A DNA stretch of 11,389 bases. Source: Actinocrinis sp046724665 (GTDB taxonomy: Bacteria > Actinomycetota > Actinomycetes > Streptomycetales > Catenulisporaceae). The notes beneath the pieces are model-generated. The model worked only from the letters and a program-made list of their open reading frames with translations, ran no database searches and was not told the origin of the DNA. Where the stretch lies: NCBI GenBank assembly GCA_046724665.1, contig JBKOWZ010000029.1, positions 1-11,389 of the forward strand, in the 5' to 3' direction. Positions 1 to 6,862 of the stretch are shown here, in pieces (position 1 is the stretch's first letter; each line of letters starts with the position of its first letter). Position numbers and translations under genes: made by a program.

Positions 1-1
1 G

Positions 2-271
2 GGCGGCGACGCGCGCTTCGACGCGGCGTTCGACGAGCTGCGCCGGGCCGTGGCAGACCCCGGCGAGGCCGAGTTCCGGGCGCGCCGCCTGGTCGAACGG
101 CTCGCCGTCGTGTTCCAGGCCTCGCTGCTGATCCGCTACGCGCCGGCGCCGGTCGCCGACGCCTACTGCGCCACCCGGCTGGCCGGGGAAGGCGGCCAGA
201 CCTTCGGCACCCTGCCGGCCGGGACGGACACGAAGGCGATCCTCGAGCGCGTCCTGCCGGGTGTCGGCTGA
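2..271 (+). CDS. AidB-like acyl-CoA dehydrogenase, C-terminal fragment (5' end outside window)
   Basis: The open frame enters from the left edge and ends at TGA 269-271, giving about 89 residues. The visible part matches the last helices of actinobacterial acyl-CoA dehydrogenase family proteins of the AidB branch (flavoproteins linked to the alkylation response, although many members have no proven substrate). Recognisable stretches are RRLVERLAVVFQASLLIRYA, then APVADAYCATRL, then FGTLPAG and the ending AILERVLPG. The FAD-binding and catalytic parts lie upstream of the window, so substrate and activity cannot be judged. A GTG at 50 is in frame but internal to the homologous region and is not a credible start. 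It is followed after 106 nt by the EF-hand gene on the same strand. Family assignment is from remembered motif similarity. Confidence 0.75.
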   Translation, partial: GGDARFDAAFDELRRAVADPGEAEFRARRLVERLAVVFQASLLIRYAPAPVADAYCATRLAGEGGQTFGTLPAGTDTKAILERVLPGVG

Positions 272-377
272 CGCCCGCCGGTCACTCGTCCGGGCTCGCG
301 GGGATGCGGCCGGGCCGGGAAACCGGGTGACTGGAGTCAGCCTCCAGGAGGCGTCAGAGAGAGGGAGTCAGCGCACC

Positions 378-947
378 ATGCTCACCGAAGTACAGAAATC
401 CAAGCTGGACCGCCGCTTCGAACTACTCGACACCGACAACGACGGCTTCATCACCGCGGCCGACTACGACGCGGCCGCCGCGCACGTCTGCCAGGCCTTC
501 GACTTCGCCGAGGATTCCCCGCAGTACGAGCGGATCCACGTCATCTACCTGCGGCTGTGGGTGGCGCTCAGCCGAAAGACGGACGCCCGCGAGAGCGGCC
601 GGATCAGCCGGGAGCAGTTCATCAGCTCGTGTGCGGAGAGCATCGTCGAGCCGGCCCGCGGCTACGACCGGATCATCAGGCCGGTCGCGCAGACCATCTT
701 CGACCTCATCGACGATGACGACAGTGGTTCGCTTGAGGTGGAGGAGCTGGCCACCTGGGCGAACGCCTACGGCGTCTGCACCGACGACGCCGAGCGCGCC
801 TTCCGTGCGCTGGACCGCAACGGCGACGGCGTGCTCGACCTCGAAGAGGTGCAGCAGGCGCTCAAGGAGTTCTACACCAGCGACGATCCGGACGCTCCGG
901 GCAATCAGATCTTCGGCCCGCTGCCGGTCGTCGCCGCGTCGCACTAG
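378..947 (+). CDS. EF-hand calcium-binding protein (calerythrin-like)
   Basis: A 189-residue acidic, soluble protein without signal peptide or membrane segment, close in size to calerythrin and the Streptomyces Cab proteins (about 170-190 aa), which buffer or sense cytoplasmic Ca2+. Four EF-hand positions are visible. Loop 1 is residues 18-29 (DTDNDG..., with Asp instead of Glu at position 12). Loop 2, about 69-80, is degenerate (Arg at position 3, Gln at position 12) and probably does not bind. Loop 3 is 112-123 (DDDDSGSLEVEE) and loop 4 is 146-157 (DRNGDGVLDLEE); both are canonical. Three functional sites plus a dead second loop is the calerythrin pattern. The ATG at 378 is chosen because GGGAG (363-367) sits 10 nt upstream; an in-frame GTG at 261 would add 39 non-homologous residues. 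It converges on the oxidase gene across a long hairpin. Calcium binding is inferred; the partner is unknown. Confidence 0.9.
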   Translation: MLTEVQKSKLDRRFELLDTDNDGFITAADYDAAAAHVCQAFDFAEDSPQYERIHVIYLRLWVALSRKTDARESGRISREQFISSCAESIVEPARGYDRIIRPVAQTIFDLIDDDDSGSLEVEELATWANAYGVCTDDAERAFRALDRNGDGVLDLEEVQQALKEFYTSDDPDAPGNQIFGPLPVVAASH

Positions 948-960
948 GTGTCTCGGCAGG

Positions 961-1009
961 GCGTTAACGCGCGCCGGCGCGCCTAGGGCACGTCGGCGCG
1001 CGTTAACGC
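961..1009. terminator. Bidirectional terminator hairpin between convergent genes
   Basis: Positions 961-976 are a perfect 16-bp inverted repeat of 994-1009, extendable inward by a G-T and two G-C pairs, leaving a short loop that carries the minus-strand stop codon at 985-983. It begins 13 nt after the EF-hand stop and covers the last codons of the oxidase gene, so it can end transcripts arriving from either side. There is no T-run, which is common for actinomycete terminators. Each outer arm end is itself the palindrome GCGTTAACGC (961-970 and 1000-1009). Confidence 0.75.
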
Positions 1010-2194
1010 GTCTGCGGTCAGTTGGCCGGGCTCGGTGTAACCGGACAAGGCGAGTGTCAGATCGAACTCGGCCAGCAGGCAGCGCAGTACGTGCTCGACC
1101 CCGGCCTGTCCGTTCAGGCCGAGTCCGTACGCGTAAGGGCGTCCCAGTAGTACTGCCTTCGCGCCGAGGGCGAGCGCCTTGAACACGTCGTCGCCGGTGC
1201 GTACGCCGCTGTCGAACAACACCGTCAGCCGGTCGCCGACCGCCCGCGCGACACCCGGCAGCGCGTCAGCCGCACCGATGGCGCCGTTGACCTGCCGGCC
1301 GCCGTGATTCGAGACGACGACGCCGTCCATCCCGGCGTTGGCCGCGCGTCGCGCGTCGTCCGGGTGGAGCACGCCCTTCAGCACGATCGGGCCGTCCCAG
1401 TGCTCGCGCAGGAACGCCAGGTCGTCCCAGGTCTTCGTCGGATCGGCGAACATCTGGGCGAAGTGCAGCACCGCGGCGTTCAGGTCCTCGTGCACCGGCT
1501 TGGCGAGCCCGGCCTGGAACGCCGGGTCGGTGAAGTAGTTCGCCGTGCCGATGCCGTGCAGGAACGGCAGGTACGCCTGGTCGAGGTCGCGCGGCCGCCA
1601 GGCCAGCAGCCAGGTGTCGAGCGTCACCAGCAGCACGCGGCAGCCCGCCTTGGCCGCCCGCGTCAGCAGGCTGACCGTCACGTCCCGGTCCTTCGGCCAG
1701 TACAGCTGGAACCAGCGCTGCGCTCCCTCGCCGGCCGCCTCGCCGACGCTGTCCATCGCCTCCGCCACCTGCTCCATCGGCGTGCTGGACGCGGACGAGA
1801 GCACGAACGGCAGGCCCTGCGCGGCGGCCGCCCGAGCGGCGGCGGGCTCGGCGCCCGGGTGCACGATCGACAGCACGCCGACCGGCGCCAGCGCGACCGG
1901 CGCGGGAAGCCGGGTGCCGAACAGGTCCACGGACAGGTCGCGCCGCTGCACGTCGCGCAGCATCCGCGGCACGATCCGCCAGCGGTCCAGCGCCTCGCGG
2001 TTGGCCCGCACCGTCTTCGCGTCCCCGGCGCCGCCGGCCACGTAGGCGAACGGGCCGGGCTCGAACCGCCGCTCGGCCAGCTCCTCCAGCCGGGTCAGAT
2101 CCGTCGGCAGGCCGGGCACCGTCCCGGCCAGGCCGTCGAGGTAGATCTCGTACTGGAACGCGGACCAGTCGCGGGCTGAATCTGCGGGCGCCAT
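983..2194 (-). CDS. FMN-dependent alpha-hydroxy acid oxidase, lactate 2-monooxygenase-like
   Basis: A 403-residue TIM-barrel flavoenzyme of the (S)-2-hydroxy-acid oxidase family, closest in my recall to mycobacterial lactate 2-monooxygenase (394 aa; lactate + O2 to acetate, CO2 and water). Shared marks are the N-terminal WSAFQYEIYLDGL, FAYVAGGAGD (substrate-side tyrosine), APVGV, WFQLYWPKDRD, LVTLDTW, WRPRDLD, the FMN-facing lysine in IVLKGV, the catalytic-base motif SNHGGRQ (295-301, His297) and the phosphate-binding DSGVRTG and GRPYAYG. It has no signal or membrane segment, so it is cytoplasmic. ATG 2194 is the only start codon near the conserved N-terminus and has no Shine-Dalgarno sequence; a leaderless mRNA is possible. 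Leu397 is a TTA codon, the only one I found in frame in this window, lying within the terminator hairpin. Lactate oxidase or another 2-hydroxy-acid oxidase remains possible. The gene is divergent from fumC. Confidence 0.88.
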   Translation of the reverse strand: MAPADSARDWSAFQYEIYLDGLAGTVPGLPTDLTRLEELAERRFEPGPFAYVAGGAGDAKTVRANREALDRWRIVPRMLRDVQRRDLSVDLFGTRLPAPVALAPVGVLSIVHPGAEPAAARAAAAQGLPFVLSSASSTPMEQVAEAMDSVGEAAGEGAQRWFQLYWPKDRDVTVSLLTRAAKAGCRVLLVTLDTWLLAWRPRDLDQAYLPFLHGIGTANYFTDPAFQAGLAKPVHEDLNAAVLHFAQMFADPTKTWDDLAFLREHWDGPIVLKGVLHPDDARRAANAGMDGVVVSNHGGRQVNGAIGAADALPGVARAVGDRLTVLFDSGVRTGDDVFKALALGAKAVLLGRPYAYGLGLNGQAGVEHVLRCLLAEFDLTLALSGYTEPGQLTADALTRADVP

Positions 2195-2202
2195 GGGTGA
2201 GG

Positions 2203-2208
2203 ATGGTA
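2203..2208 (-). promoter_or_regulatory. Possible -10 element for a leaderless oxidase transcript
   Basis: On the minus strand TACCAT (2208 to 2203) fits the actinobacterial TANNNT -10 pattern and ends 8 nt before the A of ATG 2194, about where a leaderless transcript would start. The -35 area (about 2226-2231) is poor, and a single hexamer is weak evidence. The main support is the lack of a ribosome site for this gene and the 30-nt divergent gap, which leaves no room for a leader. Confidence 0.3.
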
Positions 2209-2211
2209 GAT

Positions 2212-2216
2212 GGAGG
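2212..2216 (+). promoter_or_regulatory. fumC ribosome binding site fixing the start at 2225
   Basis: GGAGG at 2212-2216 lies 8 nt before ATG 2225. The in-frame ATG at 2210 overlaps this site and cannot be the main start; the ATG at 2246 is too far from it. Confidence 0.8.
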
Positions 2217-2224
2217 TGACCCTC

Positions 2225-3646
2225 ATGAACAGCGACGTGACGCGCATGGAGCCGGATCTCGACGTACGTGTCGAGCACGACTCGATGGGGGAGGTGCTGG
2301 TGCCGGCGCGGGCGAAGTGGCGGGCGCAGACCCAGCGCGCCGTGCAGAACTTCCCGATCTCCGGCACCCGGCTGGAACGGGCGCAGATCGCGGCGCTCGG
2401 CCGGATCAAGGCCGCCGCCGCGGCGGCGAACGGCGCGCTCGGCGTGCTCGACCCGGAGACGGCCGAGGCGATCCGCGCCGCCGCCGCCGAGGTCGCCGAG
2501 GGCCGCTGGGACGCCGAGTTCCCGGTCGACGTCTTTCAGACCGGCTCCGGCACCTCCTCCAACATGAACGCCAACGAGGTGATCGCCACCCTCGCGGCCG
2601 AGCGCCTCGGCCGGCCGGTACACCCGAACGACCAGGTGAACGCCTCGCAGAGCTCGAACGACGTCTTCCCCGCGTCGATCCACGTCGCGGCCACGGCGCT
2701 GCTGGTGCGGGAGCTGCTGCCCGCGCTCGACACGCTGGAGCAGGCGCTGGCCGTGAACGCCGGGCGGTTCGCCGACACGGTCAAGGCGGGGCGCACGCAC
2801 CTGATGGACGCCACGCCGGTCACCCTCGGCCAGGAGTTCGGCGGGTACGCGGCGCAGGTCCGCCGTTCGGCGCAACGGCTCGAGTCCGCGCTGCCCCGGC
2901 TCGCCGAACTGCCGCTCGGCGGGACGGCCGTCGGCACCGGGCTCAACGCGCCGCCCGGCTTCGCCGCGGCCGCCGTCGCGCGGCTGGCGCAGGCGACCGG
3001 ACTTCCGTTCACCGAGGCGCGCAACCACTTCGAGGCGCAGGGCGCGCGCGACGCGCTCGCCGAGTGCTCCGGGCAGCTGCGCGCCCTCGCCCTGGCGCTG
3101 TTCAAGATCTGCGGCGACCTGCGCCTGATGGGTTCGGGGCCGCGGGCCGGGCTCGGCGAGATCGCGCTGCCCGACCTCCAGCCCGGCTCCTCGATCATGC
3201 CCGGCAAGGTGAATCCGGTCATCCCCGAGGCCGTGCGCATGGTGTGCATCCAGGTGGTCGGCAACGACGCGGCGGTCGCCTTCGGCTGTGCCTCGGGCGA
3301 GTTCGAGCTCAACGTCACGCTGCCGGTGGTGGCGCGCAACCTGCTCGAGTCGATCAGACTGCTGGCCAGCGCGTCGCGGCTGCTGGCCGAGCGCTGCGTC
3401 TCAGGCATCGAGGCCGACGAGGGGCGGCTGCTCGAGTACGCACAGTCCTCGCCCGCGATCGTCACACCCCTCAACCGCGTCGTCGGCTACGAGGAGGCCG
3501 CGAAGATCGCGAAGCAGGCGCTGAGTGAGGGCACCACGATCCGCCAGGCGGTGATCGACCGCGGCCACGTGGCCGCCGGAACCGTCACCGAGGAGCAGTT
3601 GGACCGGCTGCTTGACGTGCTCAGGATGGCGCGCCCGCCGGCCTGA
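2225..3646 (+). CDS. fumC: Class II fumarate hydratase (fumarase C)
   Basis: A 473-residue cytoplasmic enzyme, close to the 467 aa of E. coli FumC, that interconverts fumarate and L-malate in the TCA cycle without a metal cluster; the family is homotetrameric. The three conserved active-site regions are present: VFQTGSGTSSNMNANEV (about 103-119), GRTHLMDATP (about 189-198, with the active-site His192) and the mobile catalytic loop GSSIMPGKVNP (321-331) carrying the catalytic Ser. VHPNDQVNASQSSNDVFP (132-149) is typical of fumarases rather than aspartases or argininosuccinate lyases. ATG 2225 is selected by GGAGG 8 nt upstream. The start lies 30 nt from the divergent oxidase start, and the stop is only 6 nt from the stop of the convergent GH25-like gene, leaving no room for a terminator between them. 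A promoter must lie inside the oxidase 5' coding region; I see no clear one. Confidence 0.95.
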   Translation: MNSDVTRMEPDLDVRVEHDSMGEVLVPARAKWRAQTQRAVQNFPISGTRLERAQIAALGRIKAAAAAANGALGVLDPETAEAIRAAAAEVAEGRWDAEFPVDVFQTGSGTSSNMNANEVIATLAAERLGRPVHPNDQVNASQSSNDVFPASIHVAATALLVRELLPALDTLEQALAVNAGRFADTVKAGRTHLMDATPVTLGQEFGGYAAQVRRSAQRLESALPRLAELPLGGTAVGTGLNAPPGFAAAAVARLAQATGLPFTEARNHFEAQGARDALAECSGQLRALALALFKICGDLRLMGSGPRAGLGEIALPDLQPGSSIMPGKVNPVIPEAVRMVCIQVVGNDAAVAFGCASGEFELNVTLPVVARNLLESIRLLASASRLLAERCVSGIEADEGRLLEYAQSSPAIVTPLNRVVGYEEAAKIAKQALSEGTTIRQAVIDRGHVAAGTVTEEQLDRLLDVLRMARPPA

Positions 3647-3652
3647 CCGCTT

Positions 3653-4426
3653 CTACGACGTGCCGTCGCCGCCCGGCGCGTTCAACCGCGCGGCGACGGC
3701 GTCCGCGATCGCCTGGACGAATGCTTCGTTGCCTGCCAGCTCGGCGGCCACGGAGCCGGCGTCCAGCACCGGCGCGGCCGACAGCTTGTTCACGGTAGCG
3801 CTCAGGGTATTGATCTGGTTCATGATGCCCTGCATGTGCCCGTCGTTCCAGGCCACCATTCCGCCGAGCGTGGTGTCGCCGGCCTCCCCCACACCCTGCC
3901 GTTTCAGCACGTAGTTGAAGATCGCGGCGATGTCCGCCTGCGTCAGTGGCATGTCTTCTCCTCCCGCGGGATCGACACCCGGCCAGTGGTCGGCGACGAC
4001 GGACAGGTCGTAGCCCAGATCGTTGTTGTTGTAGTACTGCTTGCCGATCGCACCCGACGGGATCGTGGCGATCCCGTCGTACTGCGCGACCCAGTAGTGC
4101 GGTTCCGCCACGCGCCGTGCGCGGAACGCGTCGCGTACCGCCGGCCAGGTCGATGTGTTCATATACACGGTTGGATCGACCCCGGCCCGGCGGCGCATCA
4201 GCACCCAGTCCACCGACTGCGCCGGAGTCGCGTTGCCCGGCTCGACGTCGAGCACCTGCCCGTCGTTCGTCTGCGAGAACACCGCGACCCGCACCTTGAC
4301 CGAGCGGGGGAACCGGGCCCAGTCGGCGCTCGACCACTTGTAGAGACCGTCCACGTACCCCGCGACCAGCTGCGCCGAGGTCGGCAGCCGGCTCGCGTCC
4401 ACGCCGTCGTACATCGTCCTGGTCAC
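3653..4426 (-). CDS. Phage-like GH25-fold (lysozyme-type TIM barrel) protein
   Basis: 257 residues. The N-terminal part (about 5-152) resembles the GH25/lysozyme barrel of actinophage endolysin-type proteins: YDGVDAS at the first strand (Asp10), VLDVEPG with the D-x-E pair Asp60/Glu62, GVDPTVYMNTSTW, YWVAQYDG and YDLSVVADHWPGVD near the end. The second part (about 159-250) starts MPLTQADIAAIFNYVL and holds a hydrophilic, heptad-like stretch (TTLGGMVAWNDGHMQGIMNQ, then INTLSATVNKLSA) and an alanine-rich helix, as in tail regions of actinophage lysins. No signal peptide is seen, so peptidoglycan contact would need lysis or another exit route. GTG 4426 is chosen because GGAG (4439-4436 on the minus strand) lies 9 nt upstream; ATG 4414 is too far from it. 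It is 59 nt downstream of the membrane-protein gene and may be co-transcribed. Whether it cleaves muramyl bonds is unknown. Confidence 0.6.
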   Translation of the reverse strand: MTRTMYDGVDASRLPTSAQLVAGYVDGLYKWSSADWARFPRSVKVRVAVFSQTNDGQVLDVEPGNATPAQSVDWVLMRRRAGVDPTVYMNTSTWPAVRDAFRARRVAEPHYWVAQYDGIATIPSGAIGKQYYNNNDLGYDLSVVADHWPGVDPAGGEDMPLTQADIAAIFNYVLKRQGVGEAGDTTLGGMVAWNDGHMQGIMNQINTLSATVNKLSAAPVLDAGSVAAELAGNEAFVQAIADAVAARLNAPGGDGTS

Positions 4427-4485
4427 TGCGCGGCTCTCCGTCTTCTGCGATCCCTGCGATGGCAATGGCAGCCGGCCGGCCGGCG

Positions 4486-5559
4486 CTAGCCGCCCGAGCA
4501 CACGGTGGTGATCTCAGCGTCCAGATCCTTGGTGAACTGCGCGCCGAGCTTCGCGTCCCAAGTCTGCACGCTCTGCTGTGCCGAAGCCGTGATCTTCACT
4601 CCATCGGCGGAGTGAACCGAGGTCGCGATCACACAGCTCATCACCCGCCAGGTGACGGTGACGAGCACCGTCTGCCCGTCCAGCACCTTGATCGGCAGCG
4701 CCGGGTCCACCGAGGCGGCGATGCCCGGATTGTCCTGCGCGATGCCGGTGACCGTGACCGGCGTGGTCGTCGGCGCGCTCAGTTCGATGGTGTAGTCGAA
4801 CCGCACCGGTGTCAGCTGCATCAGCGTGCTGCCGATCCCGCCGTACCTGACCGTGAGGTCCGACTCGGGCGTGGGCTGGTTGCAGAGCGCTGACCGCAGG
4901 ATGTCACCCGGCTGCCACGGCGAGGCGCTCGCCGGGAGGGTGAGCCGGGCCGTGCGCGGCGTGCCCAGGGCGCTGTACCCGGCCAGGCTCACCGCGCGGC
5001 TGACCAGCGGGAAGCCCGAGCGGGCGCAGTCGTAGCGGAAGGGCACGGTGACCACCTCGACGCCCTTCGGCGTCAGGGGCAGCGAGGTGATCGCGGTTCC
5101 CGGCCCGAGCGCGGAGGCGGACGCGGCTCCCGCGTCACTCGCGGCGGCGCCGGTGGTATCGCCTCCGGCGGCGTCGCCGGTGCGGGGGAGTCGGATCAGT
5201 CCGGGCTGGTTCAGGGCGACCCCGGTCAGCTCGATCATCGTCGGGCCGTTGTTCTGCAACGCGAGTGAGAGGTCGATGCCTGAGGCGTCCTGCCGGACCG
5301 TGTACTCGGCCGAGATCAGCGTGACGTCGAACGCGTCGCCGGCCCGGTCGTGCCGCACTACGGCGAACGCGGCCGCGGCCACTGCGACGACCGTCGCGGC
5401 CAGAACCGCGGCGAGCGGGCCGCTCGGCTTGCGGAGCCGGCGAGGCGCGGAGCCCCGGCCGAGGTCGAGGCCGGGATCGCCGCCGGGGCTCGGCTCGCCG
5501 GACTCGTTGGGTTCCGCCTCGTCGCCGGAGCCGAGGAACTCTATCTCGGAGACTCCCAC
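4486..5559 (-). CDS. Single-pass membrane protein with two beta-rich extracellular repeats, unknown function
   Basis: A 357-residue protein I do not recognise. Residues 1-46 are acidic, then Pro/Gly-rich, then basic (RRLRK), cytoplasmic by the positive-inside rule. Residues 48-68 form an Ala/Val-rich membrane helix, and the rest should be outside the cell. The exterior holds two related beta-sandwich-like units, about 76-180 and 234-312, each with a TG-[VI]-A-x-x-[NQ]-P-G-[LI] turn (TGVALNQPGL, TGIAQDNPGI) and later a strand pair ending in a cysteine. Four exported cysteines (178, 226, 309, 354) could form two disulfides. An Ala/Gly/Ser-rich low-complexity insert (about 128-152) splits unit 1. 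The GTG at 5559 has no Shine-Dalgarno sequence but has a well-placed -10 box directly upstream, suggesting a leaderless mRNA. It lies between the methyltransferase (43 nt upstream) and the GH25-like gene. A cell-surface adhesion or substrate-binding role is only a guess. Confidence 0.8.
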   Translation of the reverse strand: MGVSEIEFLGSGDEAEPNESGEPSPGGDPGLDLGRGSAPRRLRKPSGPLAAVLAATVVAVAAAAFAVVRHDRAGDAFDVTLISAEYTVRQDASGIDLSLALQNNGPTMIELTGVALNQPGLIRLPRTGDAAGGDTTGAAASDAGAASASALGPGTAITSLPLTPKGVEVVTVPFRYDCARSGFPLVSRAVSLAGYSALGTPRTARLTLPASASPWQPGDILRSALCNQPTPESDLTVRYGGIGSTLMQLTPVRFDYTIELSAPTTTPVTVTGIAQDNPGIAASVDPALPIKVLDGQTVLVTVTWRVMSCVIATSVHSADGVKITASAQQSVQTWDAKLGAQFTKDLDAEITTVCSGG

Positions 5560-5566
5560 AGCTGTG

Positions 5567-5596
5567 AGGTTAACCCGATTGGTGGGCAGCCGTCAG
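5567..5596 (-). promoter_or_regulatory. Promoter for a leaderless membrane-protein transcript
   Basis: On the minus strand CTGACG (5596 to 5591) and TAACCT (5572 to 5567) are separated by 18 nt and resemble the -35 TTGACA and -10 TANNNT of the main actinobacterial sigma factor. The -10 box ends exactly 7 nt before GTG 5559, so transcription would start at or next to the start codon. The gene has no ribosome site, which agrees. It would uncouple this gene from the methyltransferase upstream. Confidence 0.5.
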
Positions 5597-5602
5597 AAGG
5601 AG

Positions 5603-6859
5603 CTAGAAGCCGTCCGGGGTGATGATGCCGGCCTTGAACGCGCGCTCGTGCCACAGGTCGAGCCCGGCGGGGAGCCGTGGCTCGGCGGCGCCCGGCGGCG
5701 CGGCCAGCACGACGTGCGAGACGCGGCCGGCGAGCCGGATCGTCTGGGCCAGCGCGACCGAATAGCCCCTACGGCGCAGCCGGGCCGGGATCTCGAGGTC
5801 AGCCTCGGCGATCGTGCAGATCCGGCCGTGCGGCGTCAGGGCGTCCGGCAGGCTCCGCCAGAAGGGGTCGAGTGTGTCCGTGAGCGCACCCGTCGCGCCG
5901 ACGGCCCGATTCCACGGTGGATTGGTGACGAGCAGATCGAAGCGTTCGGCGCCCCACGTCGGATGCCCCGCATCGGCTCGCACGAACTGGATGGCGGCTG
6001 CCGTGTTCGCACGTGCCGCGTTCGCCTGCGCGTTGCGCAGCCGGGCGGCGTTGATGTCGGCCGCGAGGATCCGGGCTTCGGGTAGGGCGAGGGCGGCTTC
6101 GATCGCGATCGTGCCGTCGCCGCAGAACGGATCGAGGACCGTGGACGCCGCGGTGCCAGGCGTCACCGTGTTGGATGTCGCGGTGTCGAACACAGCATCG
6201 TCGCCGATCCGGACGAGCGCGGCGGCCAGCGGGGGGTGCAGCGTCGCGGGGCCGGTGTCCTGCTTCCAGGGGCGCCGGTGCAGCGGCTTGCGCAGGAGGC
6301 GGAGCGCGACCTCGACCATGTCGCCGCTGAGCGAGAGCCGCACCGTGAAGTCGGTGTCCGCGGTGTCGGCGGCGGAGCCTCGCGCCGAGTCCGGGTTCCG
6401 GGAGACGTACCGCGCGCCGACCGTGTTCTCGACGACCTGCCCCGCTACGTCCTCGACCGCGAACCGGTTGTAGTTGCGCCGCCCGAGCAGGCTCGCGACC
6501 ACGTCGAAGGTCGGCATGTTCGTTGCCGCCGGGGTCAGCGGCGATTCGCGCACGTCACCGAGGCGTGCGACCGCTGCGGCGAAGTCGATGCGCGCGAGCT
6601 TGCGGGGCAGCTCGGCCAGCGCTGCGCGGGTGTGGTCGATGCCGCGCAGCGTGCCCACGTCCAGCAGCAGATCGTCCGCGGTGCGCAGATCGAGCAGATC
6701 GGCGTGCAGTCGCGGCACCTCGAACGACACCTGACGCTCACTCAGCCAGATCTCGTCGGCCGCGTCGTGCCGGAAGTAGTGGTGGAAGCGTTGCTCCACC
6801 TCGGCCGCGAGCACCCACTCGAGGCCGCGTACGCATCGAGCAGTCAGTCGCACAGGCAT
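5603..6859 (-). CDS. THUMP-type class I SAM-dependent RNA methyltransferase (UPF0020/Trm14-like)
   Basis: About 418 residues, cytoplasmic. The N-terminal third (MPVRLTARCVRGLEWVLAAE, then about 40-150 including LLGRRNYNRFAVEDVAGQVV) resembles the ferredoxin-like and THUMP RNA-binding domains of the family. The C-terminal half is a Rossmann methyltransferase: SAM-binding motif I DPFCGDGTIAIEAAL at 243-257, acidic motif II Asp268 (LAADIN) and the catalytic NPPW at 313-316, as in enzymes making N2-methylguanine in tRNA or rRNA. The target base is not certain. A Thr/Ala-rich insert (about 221-240) precedes motif I and is unusual in length. The start is ambiguous: ATG 6868 abuts a strong hairpin and has no ribosome site, ATG 6859 fits homologous N-termini, and GTG 6853 has AGG 6 nt upstream; 6859 is taken. 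It may be read with the upstream glucanase only if the hairpin does not terminate. Confidence 0.85.
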   Translation of the reverse strand: MPVRLTARCVRGLEWVLAAEVEQRFHHYFRHDAADEIWLSERQVSFEVPRLHADLLDLRTADDLLLDVGTLRGIDHTRAALAELPRKLARIDFAAAVARLGDVRESPLTPAATNMPTFDVVASLLGRRNYNRFAVEDVAGQVVENTVGARYVSRNPDSARGSAADTADTDFTVRLSLSGDMVEVALRLLRKPLHRRPWKQDTGPATLHPPLAAALVRIGDDAVFDTATSNTVTPGTAASTVLDPFCGDGTIAIEAALALPEARILAADINAARLRNAQANAARANTAAAIQFVRADAGHPTWGAERFDLLVTNPPWNRAVGATGALTDTLDPFWRSLPDALTPHGRICTIAEADLEIPARLRRRGYSVALAQTIRLAGRVSHVVLAAPPGAAEPRLPAGLDLWHERAFKAGIITPDGF

Positions 6860-6862
6860 CCT

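Noticed and set aside
317..323. GGGAAAC as an ECF sigma-factor -35 element for the EF-hand gene
   Set aside because: No matching -10 element is found at the required spacing.
2195..3028. Upstream extension of the oxidase frame on the minus strand to position 3028
   Set aside because: It is antisense to fumC, whose protein is well conserved. The extension has Arg/Gly-rich shadow composition and homology begins at ATG 2194.
2536..3474. Minus-strand open frame of about 310 codons inside fumC
   Set aside because: Ser/Ala-rich shadow with no motifs; the fumC reading is unambiguous.
4471..4484. GCCGGCCGGCCGGC self-complementary run after the membrane-protein gene as a terminator
   Set aside because: It is a simple CCGG repeat with no T-run or defined loop, as expected by chance in such GC-rich DNA.
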